From NCBI GenBank assembly GCA_030694835.1, contig JAUYUF010000012.1:1-7362 (forward strand): DNA of 7,362 nt, read 5' to 3'. The position numbers were made by a program, and so were the translations under genes. Numbering within the stretch: position 1 is the first letter of the stretch; each line of letters starts with the position of its first letter. This DNA comes from Flavobacteriaceae bacterium. GTDB taxonomy: Bacteria; Bacteroidota; Bacteroidia; Flavobacteriales; Flavobacteriaceae. Shown here in pieces: positions 7,091-7,362 of this stretch. The notes under the pieces are model-generated. The model did no database searches. It saw nothing but the letters and a program-made list of their open reading frames with translations, and was not told the origin of the DNA.

Positions 7091-7120
7091 TTGTTTATAA
7101 TTACCAATTCTTTATATTTT
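7091..7120 (+). promoter_or_regulatory. Candidate promoter for the Tat-signal gene
   Basis: A TTG at 7091-7093 is followed after 19 nt by TATATTTT at 7113-7120. This fits the Bacteroidota -33 TTG / -7 TAnnTTTG layout in spacing, with the final G of the -7 box replaced by T. The ATG at 7179 is 58 nt downstream, giving a leader of about 50 nt. Because the region is extremely AT-rich, the match is suggestive only. Confidence 0.35.
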
Positions 7121-7178
7121 TAGAATTGTTTCATTTTTTTAAAAGAATCTTGATAATAGGTATTAAAATTAAACCAAC

Positions 7179-7362
7179 ATGGAAGATAAAAGTAAAAATT
7201 CAAGAAGAAGTTTTCTTGATAAAAGTTTAAAACTTGGTTTACTTGGTGTTGTCGGTGGTGTCGTTGCTTCTAAATTAGTAGATGCTACAGCACAAGAAGG
7301 AGGAGACACTATTAAAGTATTAACCCAAGATGGAAAAGTAGTAGAAATAGATTCTAATGCTG
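7179..7362 (+). CDS. N-terminus of a Tat-exported protein, probably a redox protein (3' end beyond window)
   Basis: Sixty-one codons are visible before the window ends. The N-terminus MEDKSKNSRRSFLDKSLKLG carries SRRSFLD, a near match to the twin-arginine motif S/T-RR-x-F-L-K with Asp in place of Lys. A weakly hydrophobic core (LGLLGVVGGVVA) follows, then KLVDATA-QE as a plausible AxA cleavage site at about residues 36-38. The start of the mature part, TIKVLTQDGKVVEIDSNA, is a short beta-like segment I do not recognise securely. Tat export of folded proteins usually means a cofactor-bearing enzyme or electron carrier. A vague resemblance to Bacteroidota Tat-exported iron-sulfur subunits of membrane oxidoreductase complexes is memory-based and weak. 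The ATG at 7179 is chosen because the Tat motif follows at the usual distance. No Shine-Dalgarno sequence is present (leader TTAAAATTAAACCAAC). It is divergent from the dehydrogenase gene. Confidence 0.8.
   Translation, partial: MEDKSKNSRRSFLDKSLKLGLLGVVGGVVASKLVDATAQEGGDTIKVLTQDGKVVEIDSNA

Larger units (their letters stand above)
6727..7178. other. 452-bp divergent intergenic region, very AT-rich
   Basis: This stretch lies between the start codons of two divergent genes, so both promoters should be in it. It contains the TAACTTTG element near 6743-6750 on the - strand, an FNR/CRP-like palindrome at 6942-6953, three copies of AATTGTTT (6971, 7089, 7124) and a TTG-N19-TATATTTT pair at 7091-7120 on the + strand. 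The longest ATG frame I noticed is 18 codons (6962-7018), with nothing to support it as a gene. No tRNA or riboswitch-like structure was recognised. The composition is close to pure A/T for long runs. Confidence 0.7.

Noticed and set aside
1..7362. Mobile element, defence island, CRISPR array or other new system
   Set aside because: No transposase, integrase, flanking repeat pair, repeat-spacer pattern or toxin/effector gene is seen, and composition looks uniform across the genes; the content is housekeeping and envelope genes.

Overview
The window looks like a chromosomal segment from an AT-rich member of the Bacteroidota, most likely a Flavobacteriaceae relative. The reasons are a type IX secretion (T9SS) protein with the typical C-terminal sorting domain, a TonB-dependent receptor with an N-terminal carboxypeptidase-regulatory-like domain, the absence of Shine-Dalgarno sequences before starts (A/T-rich leaders instead), and a promoter-like element of the Bacteroidota TAnnTTTG type.

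Layout. Positions 1-5469 hold three genes on the + strand packed end to end: a PorZ-like double-propeller protein (5' end just outside the window, which opens inside its signal peptide), recO (its ATG directly follows the porZ stop with no gap) and a TonB-dependent outer-membrane receptor (3 nt after recO). This reads as one transcription unit mixing an envelope secretion factor, a recombinational repair factor and an outer-membrane importer. It ends at a perfect 16-bp hairpin (5494-5528) that lies between convergent genes and can serve both strands. On the - strand, 5548-6726 encodes an acyl-CoA dehydrogenase whose residues fit glutaryl-CoA dehydrogenase, probably the decarboxylating kind. 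A 452-bp very AT-rich intergenic region (6727-7178) separates it from a divergent + strand gene that runs off the window; its N-terminus is a twin-arginine (Tat) signal peptide.

How the genes relate. PorZ works at the cell surface with the T9SS attachment complex (PorU, PorV, PorQ), which processes cargo carrying C-terminal domains. The receptor would import a ligand, possibly an iron or haem compound, using TonB energy. RecO is cytoplasmic and acts with RecR and RecF in loading RecA. No shared pathway is evident, so the operon is best read as co-transcription of housekeeping and envelope genes. Glutaryl-CoA dehydrogenase would serve lysine/tryptophan or aromatic catabolism.

I found no tRNA, rRNA, CRISPR array, insertion sequence, phage gene or defence cassette, and nothing that convincingly amounts to a new biological system. 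The points most worth a second look are the gapless porZ-recO-receptor unit, the active-site signature of the dehydrogenase, and an FNR/CRP-like palindrome with a promoter-like element in the region before the Tat-exported protein.
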